From: Oreohelix idahoensis
Taxonomy: Eukaryota; Mollusca; Gastropoda; Stylommatophora; Oreohelicidae
Length of the DNA stretch: 64,000 bases
NCBI GenBank assembly: GCA_024509875.1
Contig: JAMPIV010017762.1
Span: forward strand, 124,001-188,000
Direction of reading: 5' to 3'
In this document: one piece after another, positions 10,701 to 20,184 of the stretch
How positions within the stretch are numbered: the stretch's first letter is position 1
Layout of the letters: the number at the start of each line of letters is the position of its first letter
Program-made: the position numbers and the translations under genes
The notes under the pieces: generated by a model
What the model saw: only the letters and a program-made list of their open reading frames with translations
Database searches by the model: none
Told to the model about the DNA's origin: nothing

Positions 10701-11419
10701 GCCTTTTTTAGGTTGAATGTGGGTTTCGAGCTTTTTGGACTAGTTCTATATTTGTCGTTTAGGTTTATTTCTATGGGTAAGTGGTCTGAGCTGGAGTCAT
10801 TCAGTACTTCCCATTTAGTAGAGGCTAGGTTTGGTGTTATAATACTTATGTCTATTGCTGTATCTCCTCCACTGTTGCATGGGTTAACCCTTGTCACTGA
10901 GCCATCATTTAGTATGATTAGCTCAGCACTTTCAATGTAGTCCAACAGTCTTTTTCCTGCTGGATCATTACTGTTGTTACCCCATGCCTCATGGTGTGCA
11001 TTAAAGTCACCTACCAATAATGTTCTTTGGTCTATTTGTGTGTTAATAGTGGCAATGTCCCTATCGGTTATATTACCCTTGGGGCTATAAATGTTTATTA
11101 TTTTTAAGTTATCTGGCTCACTGTCTAATGTTATACTTATTCCTTCAATATTTTCTGTGTTGAATTGTTCCCAATTTAATATTTTGTAGTCTTCATGTAT
11201 TAAAAAGGCCACGCCCCCTCCTCTTCCCTCAGGTCTATCATTTCTAAGTGTTATATACCCTTGGTAGTTCAGTTTTTGTTTGGGGTTCAGGAGGGTTTCT
11301 TGTATTGCAAAGATGGGTTTTGCCTCCTTATACTGTCCCATAAGAGACATCAAGTTCTTCCTGGCACCCCTACAGTTCCACTGGACTACTTTGATAGCTC
11401 TAGAGTCTTTGGTCCCCAT
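7775..11419 (-). CDS. LINE family N ORF2: endonuclease-RT-RNase H
   Basis: This 1214-residue frame holds, in order, an AP-type endonuclease (residues about 1-215: VVQWNCRGARKN, AIQETLL, RGGGVAFLI, VGDFNAHHEAWG, SSDHLPI), a basic linker, a reverse transcriptase (about 470-760: YRPISLTSHLGKILE, QAGFRSQHSTIEQLL, FLDVARAYDECW, GIPQGSVISPSIF, FADDAAIW near 695) and an RNase H domain (about 985-1110: TIYTDGSK near 995, WIPSHVGIAGNELAD). The protein nicks target DNA and copies the element RNA onto it. The last residues diverge because one base is missing near 7828 (cctcatcatg here, cctcaatcatg in copy 1), removing the C-terminal CCHC motif that copy 1 keeps at 53-1189. Whether this copy could still be active is doubtful. 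Confidence 0.93.
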   Translation of the reverse strand: MGTKDSRAIKVVQWNCRGARKNLMSLMGQYKEAKPIFAIQETLLNPKQKLNYQGYITLRNDRPEGRGGGVAFLIHEDYKILNWEQFNTENIEGISITLDSEPDNLKIINIYSPKGNITDRDIATINTQIDQRTLLVGDFNAHHEAWGNNSNDPAGKRLLDYIESAELIILNDGSVTRVNPCNSGGDTAIDISIITPNLASTKWEVLNDSSSDHLPIEINLNDKYRTSPKSSKPTFNLKKANWESFQLELGKLSIEQIESNSIDIFAEKLTNEILKIAIKYIPNRNMPEHLKPTQKGKNRKRNKDKNPVPWWTDRCSEQLKLRERALTKYRKAKTEENYTNYKKIRNETNKIIFRAKEKSWRKFCQTLNHRSQITTVWRKLKAIKGGNSKKFKIPTIKIPERAETDREKANILAKYFYQVSSIDSLDKAEINRRKTLLEKLKEENMETTQDAKYLNADITVDEIERALAEKTNTTSGEDILSYEILKKVPNTTLRVIASLYNKIWHTGKIPCSWKTAVVIPILKPDKEAHDVSSYRPISLTSHLGKILETIVNSRLKFHLEKHNLYSPTQAGFRSQHSTIEQLLRLEHDVKTGFKRNEKTVAIFLDVARAYDECWREGALHKIRKLGIVGRTYNYLENFLQDRYFMVQINNDRSEVYEQQNGIPQGSVISPSIFTIMVNDLGDEFKDLKNNLSQFADDAAIWRTGRNLPFLYKTVQKQIDKVSDWMNKWGFNLNVKKTIGMIFSRGRVIKNNIIDISINKQKVCTAKSTRFLGMVLDQQLNWNKHIDLLVQSSRGLINMLRYMKGSGWGACNKTMLTFYKSFIRGKLDYASVVYASAAPSNKKKLDTVQNQALSIIAGASKGTSAEALEVALGIIPLELRRKELRFSYWARVAKDPTHPAHKTFDRGNQYIGHIPLNHNRYPSGWKTMDEVDQYPDLFNAINSSALYKAKIPPWELKVPETDSHLSKIINKSNDIISAKSKTLEYIERYTNNSLTIYTDGSKDEEGQLGAGIAIPKLKIYKRYKVTSNTSIFTAELVAILKALEIAAENPPKKVTILTDSLSSVLAIRNRTEGSRPDIIEEILQVNTYLQNIGCSATLTWIPSHVGIAGNELADKEAKGGRTSHNQIEVGLGKFEIKSLIAQKITKEWITAWDLSKKARHSYKILKKPSKKCQIKDELKIPINKKLLRLKLGTGYFMMRNPHVKSVKNQTQLGTF

Positions 11420-11475
11420 TTAGTATGGTTAGCTTAGTTATGTTATTGTTTTTATTAGGTTTTTTGATAAGGGAT

Positions 11476-12999
11476 CTACTTTTTTTGGTTTTGCACTTTA
11501 CCTCTTATGTTCTCTACAAACTCATCATTCCAAGTAACCATTATACTCTGAACTCTTTCTGCGAGGTATGGTAGGTGTAGTTCCACTGTTTCCTTAAATT
11601 TTTTTTCCATATTTTCTATAGGCCTAGCTCTTTCTCTCTCTATTTTTTTTAGGATTTCTTCATTAGCTTCTTTTATCTCTGCTATTTTTTTGAGGTCTCT
11701 CTCTATTTCCTTTTGTGCTGTTTTCATTTCTTCTAGTACCTGTCTGGCTTGGATGAGGATATGTTCCGTCTCTTCTGTGTTGTCATCTTCTTTACTGTTT
11801 ATGGGTTCTTTCTGGATTTTTTCCTTTATGTCTTTCACTTCACTGGTTATTTGTTTTATTTGTTTCTTAATGATATTTTCTTGAGAGTTTTGGAGATGGT
11901 TGTTGGTTTTCTGTCTTTCTTTTATTTGCCAGAATGGTTTGTTTGTTTCTAGTGATTCTTTTAATATGTGTTTTGTCTCTTGATAGACTGGGCATCCCTG
12001 ATACCTGGCACTGTGGTTACCCTGGCAGTTTGCACATTTTCTGTTTTTGTTTTCTCGTTTATAATCTTTGTCCTCCTTAGCCATTGGACAGTCCACATGT
12101 CTGTGTGCTCCCGCACAGAAACTACACCGTGTCGCTCTTTTACACACATGTTGGGTATGGCTAAAGCCTTGACAGTTTGTGCATTGTATAATGCTAGGTA
12201 TGAATACCTCTGTCATTTTGGCTCTCTGGTGGAGTTTGACTTGCTTGGGTATTTCTGTGCCCTTTACACTTATCACTACCACTGTCGTATTCTTTTGCTC
12301 TTTGGTTTTGATTCTTTCTACTTTTTCTATCTCTGTTTGTGGGTTTTCTTTCGTTATGTTAGTGTGGATCTCCTCTTCTGTTAGGTTTGAGTCGACCCCT
12401 TTGATGACGAATCTTCTAATTTCCTTGATCAATTCAATCTTTACCTTTATCCCATGTGCGAGTTGTGCTTCTTTTGGGTTACTTTTTAATTCATGTAACA
12501 GTGCCTTGCCTTTTTCTGTGTTGTTTACAGTGATTGTTACTCCATTTCCATGTCTTTGCACTTTGTCAATATATTTTTTTCCTATTATTGCTTCTAGAAT
12601 GACCAGGATTTTGTCATCCGGGAGAGATCTCAGTGTGGCTTCTGTTCCAGCTATCTGAGTTATTTTGATTCTGTTTTTGGTTTCTTTGTTTTCTCCTCCT
12701 CTGGTTTCCTGACTTTTTTTGCTTGTGGTCTCGTGGTTGTCTTCTTTCCTGTGTCCTGTCTGTTTGTTTGCTGTCCGGGTTCCTGCGTCTTCGTTTTTGT
12801 TGTTTCTGCTTACTGCAGTTTTAATTGCGCCTCCTTTCAGATTTTCCTTTATTGTTTCTATTTTGGGTCCAATTTCTGTGTTTCTGACTATAGGGCTAGT
12901 GATCCTGTTCTTTTCTGTCGGGTTTGGTGTTCTACCCTTTTCAGCTGGTTTGACCCATGCTTTTCCCTCTCCGGATTGCGACCTGAGCATTGGTGGCAT
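11476..12999 (-). CDS. LINE family N ORF1, gag-like RNA-binding protein
   Basis: This is an intact frame of 507 residues. The first 120 are disordered, rich in K, T, E and N. Residues about 120-260 form an RRM-like region (LPDDKILVILEAI, FVIKGVDSNLTEEEI). Three zinc knuckles follow at about 272-340: CTNCQGFSHTQHVC, CSFCAGAHRHVDC and CANCQGNHSARYQGC. A long E/K-rich coiled coil (about 380-475) follows. This is the usual ORF1 order for I/Jockey-like LINEs, where the protein packages the element RNA into particles. It is upstream of ORF2 by 56 bp in the same orientation. It is clearly homologous to, but well diverged from, the orphan ORF1 at 5344-7160. Confidence 0.9.
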   Translation of the reverse strand: MPPMLRSQSGEGKAWVKPAEKGRTPNPTEKNRITSPIVRNTEIGPKIETIKENLKGGAIKTAVSRNNKNEDAGTRTANKQTGHRKEDNHETTSKKSQETRGGENKETKNRIKITQIAGTEATLRSLPDDKILVILEAIIGKKYIDKVQRHGNGVTITVNNTEKGKALLHELKSNPKEAQLAHGIKVKIELIKEIRRFVIKGVDSNLTEEEIHTNITKENPQTEIEKVERIKTKEQKNTTVVVISVKGTEIPKQVKLHQRAKMTEVFIPSIIQCTNCQGFSHTQHVCKRATRCSFCAGAHRHVDCPMAKEDKDYKRENKNRKCANCQGNHSARYQGCPVYQETKHILKESLETNKPFWQIKERQKTNNHLQNSQENIIKKQIKQITSEVKDIKEKIQKEPINSKEDDNTEETEHILIQARQVLEEMKTAQKEIERDLKKIAEIKEANEEILKKIERERARPIENMEKKFKETVELHLPYLAERVQSIMVTWNDEFVENIRGKVQNQKK

Positions 13000-13450
13000 T
13001 GTGATTTATCCTCTGGTTCACTCTGTCTAATGCTAAATAACACAAATTATGACTAGGCCTATTTATTTTACTAAAAATAAAACAATTTAAAAAATAATTA
13101 GTAGATTATTTCCCTTGGCATTATAAGCTGGCTGCACTTCTTTCTCTCTTTTTTTTTTTTTTTTAAATATTGGCTAATTACTCTATCTTTATTTTATACC
13201 TATCACTGATGACTTACAATTAGTATTTATGCTCTATCTATGCTAAATTAACACAAGACAAGTTATTAATATTTTTTTAATATATAAATTTTAAATTATG
13301 TTTAGATATCAATAGTTAAAAGCTGACTAGTCCTACTACTAAGCTAGTAAATTTGAATTAACTTTAATTTTGTTCACGCGCGTCTCAACGATGAAAGATG
13401 CCTGAACAAGATGGCTACGGCACTTTACAAAAGAAGACCCCACGTGGTTG
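13000..13450 (-). promoter_or_regulatory. Putative 5' UTR/internal promoter of LINE copy 2
   Basis: This lies upstream of ORF1 on the minus strand. Its distal part is more G+C-rich (13378-13450) and contains caagatggc (plus strand, near 13409), which resembles a YY1-type site of the kind found in some LINE 5' UTRs. A T-run interrupts it at 13147-13164. Promoter activity is inference. Confidence 0.3.
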
Positions 13451-13670
13451 GCCTACCTGGGCTTATTTATTCTATTTCACTTATATTTTTATTTAAACCA
13501 ATACTCAAATCAATTATTAACTAACGTTAAAAGCAATTAACCAATACTAGAGGTTATTAATAATATTGAGATTGAGTATGTTAGCGAAGAGAAAAAAACT
13601 TATCTGAAATTCGTCTTGTGTAGCGTACTGAGAACTTTCACTGGTGATGTGTATGAAGAGGTGACTGCCA
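13451..13670. other. AT-rich unassigned DNA
   Basis: I recognise nothing in this stretch. Confidence 0.5.
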
Positions 13671-14019
13671 TTAAAAAAAGATTGGAAAACGTCCTACACT
13701 GATGTAAGACACCAGATTAGCTTTTAAATATTATAATAATTAAAGTAATTTATATAAATTTATAAAGAAAAACTTGACAACTATTTGTGTTCTTTAAAAT
13801 TTCCTAACCGTTTTTAAGGTTACGTTCTTACAATAAGATTTATTGTAGATTTGATGTATTTCAATATAGTTTATTAAATTTAGTTAATTAAAATATTTAA
13901 AAAAAGGGGCGTAATCCCGTCATTCAAAGTGGGACAATCAATTATATTTATTAAAGGGATATAATTCAAATTGTGTTTTCGTTCTATATCCCTTTGATTG
14001 TTATTTAAAAGGATACATT
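13671..14019. repeat. Unknown repeat X, copy 1
   Basis: A 349-bp sequence highly similar to 21555-21903. It contains a strong hairpin, AAAGGGATATA ... TATATCCCTTT (11-bp perfect arms near 13955 and 13985), kept in both copies. It is AT-rich with no ORF. In both copies it is fused at the same base to a family-N endonuclease fragment. Confidence 0.85.
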
Positions 14020-14532
14020 ATGGGTAAGTGGTCTGAGCTGGAGTCATTCAGTATTTCCCATTTAGCAGAGGCTAGGTTTGGTTTTATAATACTTATGTCT
14101 ATTGCTGTATCTCCTCCTTTGTTGCATGGGTTAACCCCTGTCACTGAACCATCATTTAATATGATTAGCTCAGCACTTTCAATGTAGTCCAACAGTTTTT
14201 TCATGCTGGATCATTACTGTTGTTACCCCATGTCTCATGGTGTGCATTAAAGTCACCTACTAATAATGTTCTTTGGTCTATATGTGTGTTAACAGTGGCA
14301 ATGTCCCTATCGGTTATACTACCCTTGGGGCTATAAATGTTTATTATTTTTAAGTTATCTGGCTCACTGTCTAATGTTACATTTATTCCTTCAATATTTT
14401 CTGTGATGAATTGTTCCCAATTTAGTTTTTTTAGTCTTCATGTAATAAAAAGGCCACGCCCCCTCCTCTTCCCTCCGGTCTATCATTTCTAAGTGGTATA
14501 TACCCTTGGTAGCTCAGTTTCTGTTTGGGGTT
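14020..14532 (-). pseudogene. LINE family N endonuclease fragment
   Basis: This aligns with 10772-11286 of LINE copy 2 and covers most of the endonuclease domain (for example the NDGSVTGVNP and SSDHLPI regions), with several indels and no long open frame. At its low end it meets repeat X exactly where copy 2 reads atgggtaagtgg. At its high end, after the ctgtttggggtt tract, it meets a hAT transposase relic. Confidence 0.85.
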
Positions 14533-15060
14533 TCAATTCGCTTTGTATGGGACTGCAAGTGGTTTTTAGATTTTTCGTATTCATTAAGATACACATACAT
14601 ATGACCACAATCATTATAGCCATCAGTAGTAAGTGACATTTTTTTACAGGAAAACAACTTACAGCAGAAACAAAATACAGAATCTTTTTCTATTGAATAC
14701 ACTACCATGATCGATTAGTATGTTCTCCGTTGCTTAGCTCCCTAGTGTAAAAAATTTAGTGAAATTTCCGACCATTAGAGCTGCGCAGAAAAACATAATC
14801 ACTTTTTGGTCTCTCTGGCAGGCCTTTTTTACGATTTCCAGTCTTTCAGTATCGATTCCATCTTGCCGGATCAGTGTACCTCTCAAGTTTATCTCTGGAA
14901 TTGGAAACGGTCAAATCCGTATCATTTTCGAGATGGTAAGTAATATCTACGTTACTGCGGTCCGAGTTAGAAGTTTTTGCCATGAGCTCAGAACCATTTG
15001 TTTCGGTACATTTGCTTATTTCCTTCTATCCTACATTAGCTGTTTCGGTTTTTATATATT
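14533..15060 (-). pseudogene. hAT-family transposase relic (TTF-type zinc finger region)
   Basis: Minus-strand translation gives blocks typical of hAT/ZMYM-type transposases: a DPARW block near 14875, NGRKFH followed by FYTRELSNGEHTNRSW, then VYSIEKDSVFCFCCKLFS (14711-14640), which is the start of the TTF-type zinc finger. The expected downstream aromatic/His residues (SKNHLQSHTKR) are also present. It is dead: there are in-frame stops after NRY and after RKFH, and a one-base loss at NRSW/VYS. The rest of the transposase is missing because the relic ends at the LINE fragment at 14532. Confidence 0.75.
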
Positions 15061-15174
15061 TATGTAAAGCCCCGCTATGTTTTTGATTATCGCGTTCTTT
15101 TTCCTGTTTCCGTTTCCGGTATTTGACACCTGATAGTTTTTTTTTTCTTTTAACGGACATTATATCTATTTGAA

Positions 15175-15702
15175 TATTAAAACTGTTTTAAATAAACCCT
15201 ACAATAAAATGTATTATTTAGTAATGAAAGAACGATGAAGCACTGTACTAATTTCCATAAAACGTTTAAAAAACTTATTTATCACTGTAACACATAGCAC
15301 ACTAACACTGAGCAAAATCAACTTCCTTGAATACACACTCGAAAACAAGTGAAACATTCGAGCCGCCAACACAGAACGGTCGATAAAAAAATCAATACTT
15401 AAGAAGCCTATGATTCGCTAATCTGGGTCACGCGAGATTGTCATTGGCTGAATTGAATAAGCTGCATCATATTAAGAAGTGTGGGAAACTGTTCACTGAA
15501 CTGACTGAGAATCCCGAGACAGTGTATATCACGTGATCTCTGGCCACAAGAAAACATTCTCCCAGGGATGTACAAAGGCATCTAAAGGCGGAATATTTGG
15601 CGAGATTGTAAAAATAATTTTAAAAACTTTTTGCCGCCCCCCCCCCCCCAAAGTTTGCCGCCCCGTGCAAATGCACGGGTTGAACCGTTGGTTGAGTTGG
15701 CC

Positions 15703-15705
<3 letters not shown>
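15175..15705 (-). mobile_element. hAT-like element end, copy 1
   Basis: About 530 bp shared with 19107-19622. On the minus strand it starts CAGGGCCAACTCAACC and continues with a GC-rich tract (GCACGGGGCGGCAAA), which is typical of hAT termini. It lies directly upstream (minus strand) of the hAT transposase relic, so relic and terminus probably belong to one element. An 8-bp target duplication could not be identified. Confidence 0.6.

Positions 15706-15775
<70 letters not shown>
15706..15775. repeat. (TA)n microsatellite
   Basis: About 70 bp of uninterrupted TA dinucleotides abutting the hAT-like terminus. Confidence 0.98.
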
Positions 15776-15776
<1 letters not shown>

Positions 15777-15893
15777 AAATTAAAACTCAAGAAATTTACA
15801 ACAGTATATAGCTATAGACAACAGTATAATGTGGGATTTCTAAGAAATCAAGAAATAGGAGAAAAAATTTTCGATCCCAGTATACAATAAATA
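15776..15893 (+). pseudogene. LINE-A fragment, left part of an interrupted copy
   Basis: The segment near 15815-15893 aligns with LINE-A around 46935-47010 (tagacaaca..., taagaaatcaagaaa). The match breaks at 15893 and resumes at 16341, so another LINE inserted into it. Confidence 0.7.
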
Positions 15894-16340
15894 ATGTTCG
15901 TCCATCACGGGTGATGAAGACCACTTTATTCTTCAAATTATTAGGAAAATGTTAGGTTAGTCTATGGGTACGAAGGTGACTGATGAGCCCGATGCGGGCC
16001 TGTAAAGATCTCGGACAGTGTGGGCAGGGAATGTTTGCTTCAAGTGAAGGTTTTATGACACGGTCTTTTCTAGCTTGACTCCGCTGTTCCGCTGCTGCTC
16101 TTCTGAATGATTCGCATGCCGCTGCACCTTTACGAAGAGATGTGCGCCAAGCAGTTCGGTCTTGCGCAGCAGCTTCCCATGTGTCAGGGTTTATGTCAAA
16201 GGTTTTCAATGACGTCTTTAAGGTATCTTTGAAGCGCTTATTTTGGCCACCATGGGAGCATTTACCCTTCTGCATCACATCATAAAAGAGTACCTTTGGC
16301 AGTCGATGGTCTGGCATGCGGACTACATGACCTGCCCTGC
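15894..16340 (-). mobile_element. LINE-E 3' fragment, nested insertion
   Basis: This minus-strand insert of 447 bp encodes the C-terminus of an RTE/CR1-like ORF2 (16330-15952): GHVVRMPDHRLPK, KRFKDTLKTSLK, TWEAAAQDRTAWR, ending in a Cys/His motif (CPHCPRSLQARIGLISHLRTH). It is flanked by an imperfect direct repeat, TATACAATAAATA at 15881-15893 and TATCCAACAAATA at 16341-16353 (11/13), interpreted as a diverged target-site duplication. It is therefore younger than the LINE-A copy it interrupts. Confidence 0.85.
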
Positions 16341-16590
16341 TATCCAACAAATACCAAGTACTCCAACAGCTGGAAGAAGATGAAGCAGATACGGAAGACC
16401 ACTGGTAACAAGTAAAAAATGTATGGAACGAAACATGCGAAGAAGTACTGAGAACAAGATAACATCAGCACAAAGCATGGATAACAACAGAAACCATTAC
16501 CAAGATAGAAGACAGGAAAAACAAGAAAGCAGATTTAAACAGAAGCAAAACCAGAAGCTCCAAAGCCAAAGCTCATCTTCAGATAAAGTG
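16341..16590 (+). pseudogene. LINE-A fragment, right part of the interrupted copy
   Basis: This aligns with 47003-47235 of LINE-A (ccaagtactccaacagctgg, aagcatggataacaacag, aagcagatttaaac). It corresponds to the linker between endonuclease and RT. The frame is broken. Confidence 0.8.
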
Positions 16591-17642
16591 GCCGTTGTAC
16601 TAGAAGTTCGGGCAGTCCCCGATAACCCAAGTAATGCGGTAGAAAATCAATCATGGCAAAAATATTAGTTGCCTCATATCCCACAAAAGAAACCACTTCT
16701 CTTAAGTTATGGTGCGACACTTCTGAATAAGTTCGGGAACCATCTTAAACGTTTTTAATTAAGCAACGGCCTTCAAAATTCAATAATGCCGCAGTACATA
16801 AATAACGCACTTCACAATCTTGGAGCTCGAAAAAACTACGTCTACACCCGACCAGTGAACAAAATCGAAAGGCCCAGATGATTAATAGTTAAAAACCAAA
16901 ACACGTGATACGTTACGTCTTTAGTGATCGTTGTTCAACACAAGTGAACAATCGTGCAAAAGTTGTTTTCAAACAGGCGAACACATCTCCTCAAATAAAT
17001 GGACATATGCTAGCATGTAGGAACATGATATAATATATGAATTTATCTTTAACGTCAACCCCTCCGCTGTGAAAAAAAAAAAATTTTTTTTCAACTCAAA
17101 TATTTCCTATCCGGAAATATTGGCCAAAATTAATTACATCTCTAATTAACAAGCCACATCGAAAAATAACTTAGTCCCAGTCAGTCTGCATATAATGTAC
17201 AAATATAAGTAACATGGCAGAAAGATTTTCGTCAGTCATAAGCCGTCATGAGTCAATGAAATAAAGGAGTCATATCCAGTCATAAGTCAATCAGGTAAAG
17301 AAGTCATATGCATACATGTATGTGCAATGTGAATTAACAATGAAACAAAATGAGAGAAAACAATTCATATCTTAAGAAAATATATGACATAAAGGGAACA
17401 AACCGAGATAAAAAAAAGGCATAAAACGAAATTAGAGATTATGTCCCTGAAAATGAGCAAAAATATTCAAAAACCATAAATAAGAAAATTAAATAAAACG
17501 AACAACAACAAAACAAAACAAAAAATCACAAATATCAATGAGACATAAAAACAGGAACATGAACGTGAAACCATAGTGACGTGAATGGCATAATAATAAT
17601 TAATAGAAAATCGTGCAAAAAAGAAAACACATTTACATACAA
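16591..17642. other. No recognisable feature
   Basis: AT-rich DNA with short A/T runs (17069-17090) and no coherent ORF on either strand. Confidence 0.6.
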
Positions 17643-17656
17643 TTACATAAGTGTGT

Positions 17657-18207
17657 GGGAGCCGCGGTAGCATGGTGGTTAGAGCACTGGCTTCCTAGCT
17701 CAGTGGTCTATGGTTCGATCCCCAGATGAGGTAAGATTTATTTTAGGCCACAAACGGCTCCTGGGTCGACCCGGCCCCAAATGGGTACCAGAGCAACTCT
17801 GGGAAGGTTAAGGCGGCCGCCGTGATGCAGACCACATCACCCCTAGTGTTCCGACGGTCAAGAAAATATGGGCCTAACACCATATTCCCAATATGCCTCA
17901 ATAGGGCGTGTAACGGGATCGTTTATCTTTTATAGTGCCCTAGATGAATGGAGAGTTACGCCAACTAAGGTTTGGCCGCCATTTTCGGCTGCACCCGTAT
18001 CGCAGTAAAATGAAATAGATACAAATATGTGCTACTGTATTTGGAGCTAGTTTTATTTCAAATTAGTAGTTAACCTAAACGGAAATGCAAATTGGGTCTG
18101 AAATTCGCGATTGGGTCCAATTTCCTGTGATACGGGTTCAGCCGAAAATGACGGCCAAACCTTAGTTTGCGTAACTCTCCATTAATCTAGGGCACTACGG
18201 TACCTTT
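17657..18207 (+). mobile_element. tRNA-derived SINE carrying a nested MITE
   Basis: The head has a clear tRNA-like promoter: TAGCATGGTGGTTAGAGCAC (A box region, 17668) and GGTTCGATCCC (B box, near 17712). A conserved body follows, with the tracts ggccccaaatgggtacc, aaggttaaggcggccg and gatgcagaccacatcacc. The unit is bounded by a perfect 14-bp direct repeat, TTACATAAGTGTGT at 17643-17656 and 18208-18221, so this is a complete SINE insertion. The MITE at 17933-18197 lies inside its tail. It is not a functional tRNA gene because the anticodon arm does not fold and a body follows. Confidence 0.85.
17933..18197. mobile_element. MITE with about 65-bp terminal inverted repeats
   Basis: The left end TAGTGCCCTAGATGAATGG and its continuation through the aaggtttggccgccattttc tract are repeated inverted at the right end, which finishes ATCTAGGGCACTA. 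There is no coding capacity. The termini resemble TA-flanked Tc1/mariner-type ends, but superfamily assignment is inference. It is nested in the SINE tail. Confidence 0.9.
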
Positions 18208-18221
18208 TTACATAAGTGTGT

Positions 18222-19106
18222 AAAGAAAATTGAAGGAGAAAAAGAAAACTACAATGGCAAAGCTGAAGGGGAAAAAAAACTCAAGCAATTATCCTAAATT
18301 AACACAATTATCTTGTGTAAATTAAATACGCTCTGTGTCGTGAAATGACGTCTGTCTCACATCACGAATTCAAAATCATTCTGACCATACCGCGCACCAT
18401 ACCTTGTAGAAAGATAAAATACACTGACCAATGAAAACGCTTTCTTGGTCCTGTGTTTACTTTCGCTGGGAAAATAAAGATGGCTAGGCCCTATCTGTGT
18501 AACCTGATTAACTTCGGAATTTTACTACAGCATTTTAGAAGAAGTACCACTTGAAAGAGGGTACCAACACAATATTAGGGATATTACTCTACCCGTAAGT
18601 AATAATACTTTTACTAATACTAATATATAAGACGGGAGAAATCTTAGGTTGAATGCACTCGAAGCTTCAGGTTGTCCTAAATTTAGCAGTTTAAACTATG
18701 CATACTATAAAATGCAATTTGGGAACTAAAAGATTATTACATAGATATATAAAGCCCAATTCCAAGTATAATTTAAGCTTTGATGTAATAAAATCGCATC
18801 AGGAATAACAGAGATAGTTAAAAAAGAAGTATTCCTACATTGAACGATAGGCAAAAAGGTACCCACATTTTCTGATCGTGACTACTCTTTAACTCCCAAC
18901 AGCCAGTATACTGGCTTTCGCATCTCTTGTTCCTTTCTATGGCTGTTTTCTAATTTTGACAACTCAAAAACGCTTTTTTTTAACAGTATAGCAATCCATT
19001 TTAGACTTTTGGATATTTATGCATATGAACATTTTAATAAATTATTTCCAAACAACAACAATAAAAATGCACTGGGGGTGGCCATTTTTTGCTTGTGACT
19101 GAAAGA
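18222..19106. other. No recognisable feature
   Basis: I see no gene and no repeat shared with the rest of the window. Confidence 0.6.
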
Positions 19107-19622
19107 GTTAAAACTGTTTTAAATAAACCCTACAATAAAATGTATTATTTAGTAATGAAAGGACGATGAAGCACTGTACTAATTTCCATAAAACTTTTAA
19201 AAAACTTATTTATCTCTGTAACACATAGCACACTAACACTGAACGAAATCAATCTCCTTGAATACACACTCGAAAACAAGTGAAACATTCGAGCCGCCAA
19301 CATAGAACGGTCGATAAAAAAAATCAGTACTTAAATAGCCTATGATTGGCTAATCTGGGTCACGCGAGATTGTCATTGGTTGAATTGAATAAGCTACATC
19401 ATACTAAGAATTGTTGGAAACTGCTTACTGATCTGACTGGGATTCCCAAGACAGTGTATATCTCGTGATCTCTGGCCACAAGAAAACATTCTCCCATGAG
19501 TGTACAAAGGCATCATATTTGGCGGGATTGTAAAAATAAGTTTAAAAAAATTTTGCCGCCCCCCAAAGCTTGCCGCCTCGTGCAAATGCACGAGTTGCAC
19601 CGTCGGTTGAGCCGGCCTTGTA
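19107..19622 (-). mobile_element. hAT-like element end, copy 2
   Basis: About 90% similar to 15175-15705 along its length. It ends in the same G+C-rich terminus near 19560-19622. No transposase is attached in this copy. Confidence 0.65.
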
Positions 19623-19790
19623 CTGGGCATGATTCCCAGTAGAGGGAATATAATTTATGGACATTTTTTTTTTAGAACCAGTGGTCCAAATGACGTCATA
19701 CTCCCCTCTGATGTCCTTGATAGTGAGATTGGGTGCCTACCTTCTCTGATAAGGGCAAAAACATAGGAGGTCTCGTGTGCAAGTTGACCA

Positions 19791-19950
19791 CATTGAAAAT
19801 CACATGACAGATGGACATTGAAAATCACACGACAGATGGACATTGAAAATCACATGACAGATGGACATTGAAAATCACACGACAGATGGACATTGAAAAT
19901 CACACGACAGATGGACATTGAAAATCACACGACAGTTGGACATTGAAAAG
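19791..19950. repeat. 25-bp minisatellite, about 6.4 units
   Basis: Units begin at 19791, 19816, 19841, 19866, 19891, 19916 and (partial) 19941, each reading cattgaaaatcacacgacag plus atgga with one- or two-base variants. Confidence 0.97.
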
Positions 19951-20184
19951 AGTAGGCCATAAGGCCGCTGCCCTGGCAAAATTTAAAATTAGAAACCTAC
20001 CCACCACAAAAATATTTATAGAATGTGTGATTTCTTTATACATACATGGGATTCTCGTCGGTGCTACGGAGTTGGTGCACTATGCTGAGATCCCCCTTGT
20101 GTAATCTAAGGAAGGAGATCGGACACTGATGCTGTAGTCAGTGTACAATGAAGATAGTCCTTAAAACCAAACCAAAAATAAAAG

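Larger units (their letters stand above)
7611..13450 (-). mobile_element. Near full-length RNase H LINE (family N, copy 2)
   Basis: This is a minus-strand non-LTR element with ORF1 (12999-11476), a 56-bp gap and ORF2 (11419 to about 7616). The 3' terminus is fixed by comparison with copy 1 (both end at the tatatgttagctttag tract). The 5' terminus is not fixed by any second copy: the G+C-richer segment ending near 13450 is my estimate. One frameshift near 7828 is the only coding lesion I see, so the copy is recent. Confidence 0.85.

Noticed and set aside
17657..17730. Genuine tRNA gene
   Set aside because: A and B boxes are present but the arms do not fold as a tRNA, a SINE body follows, and the whole unit has a SINE-like target duplication.
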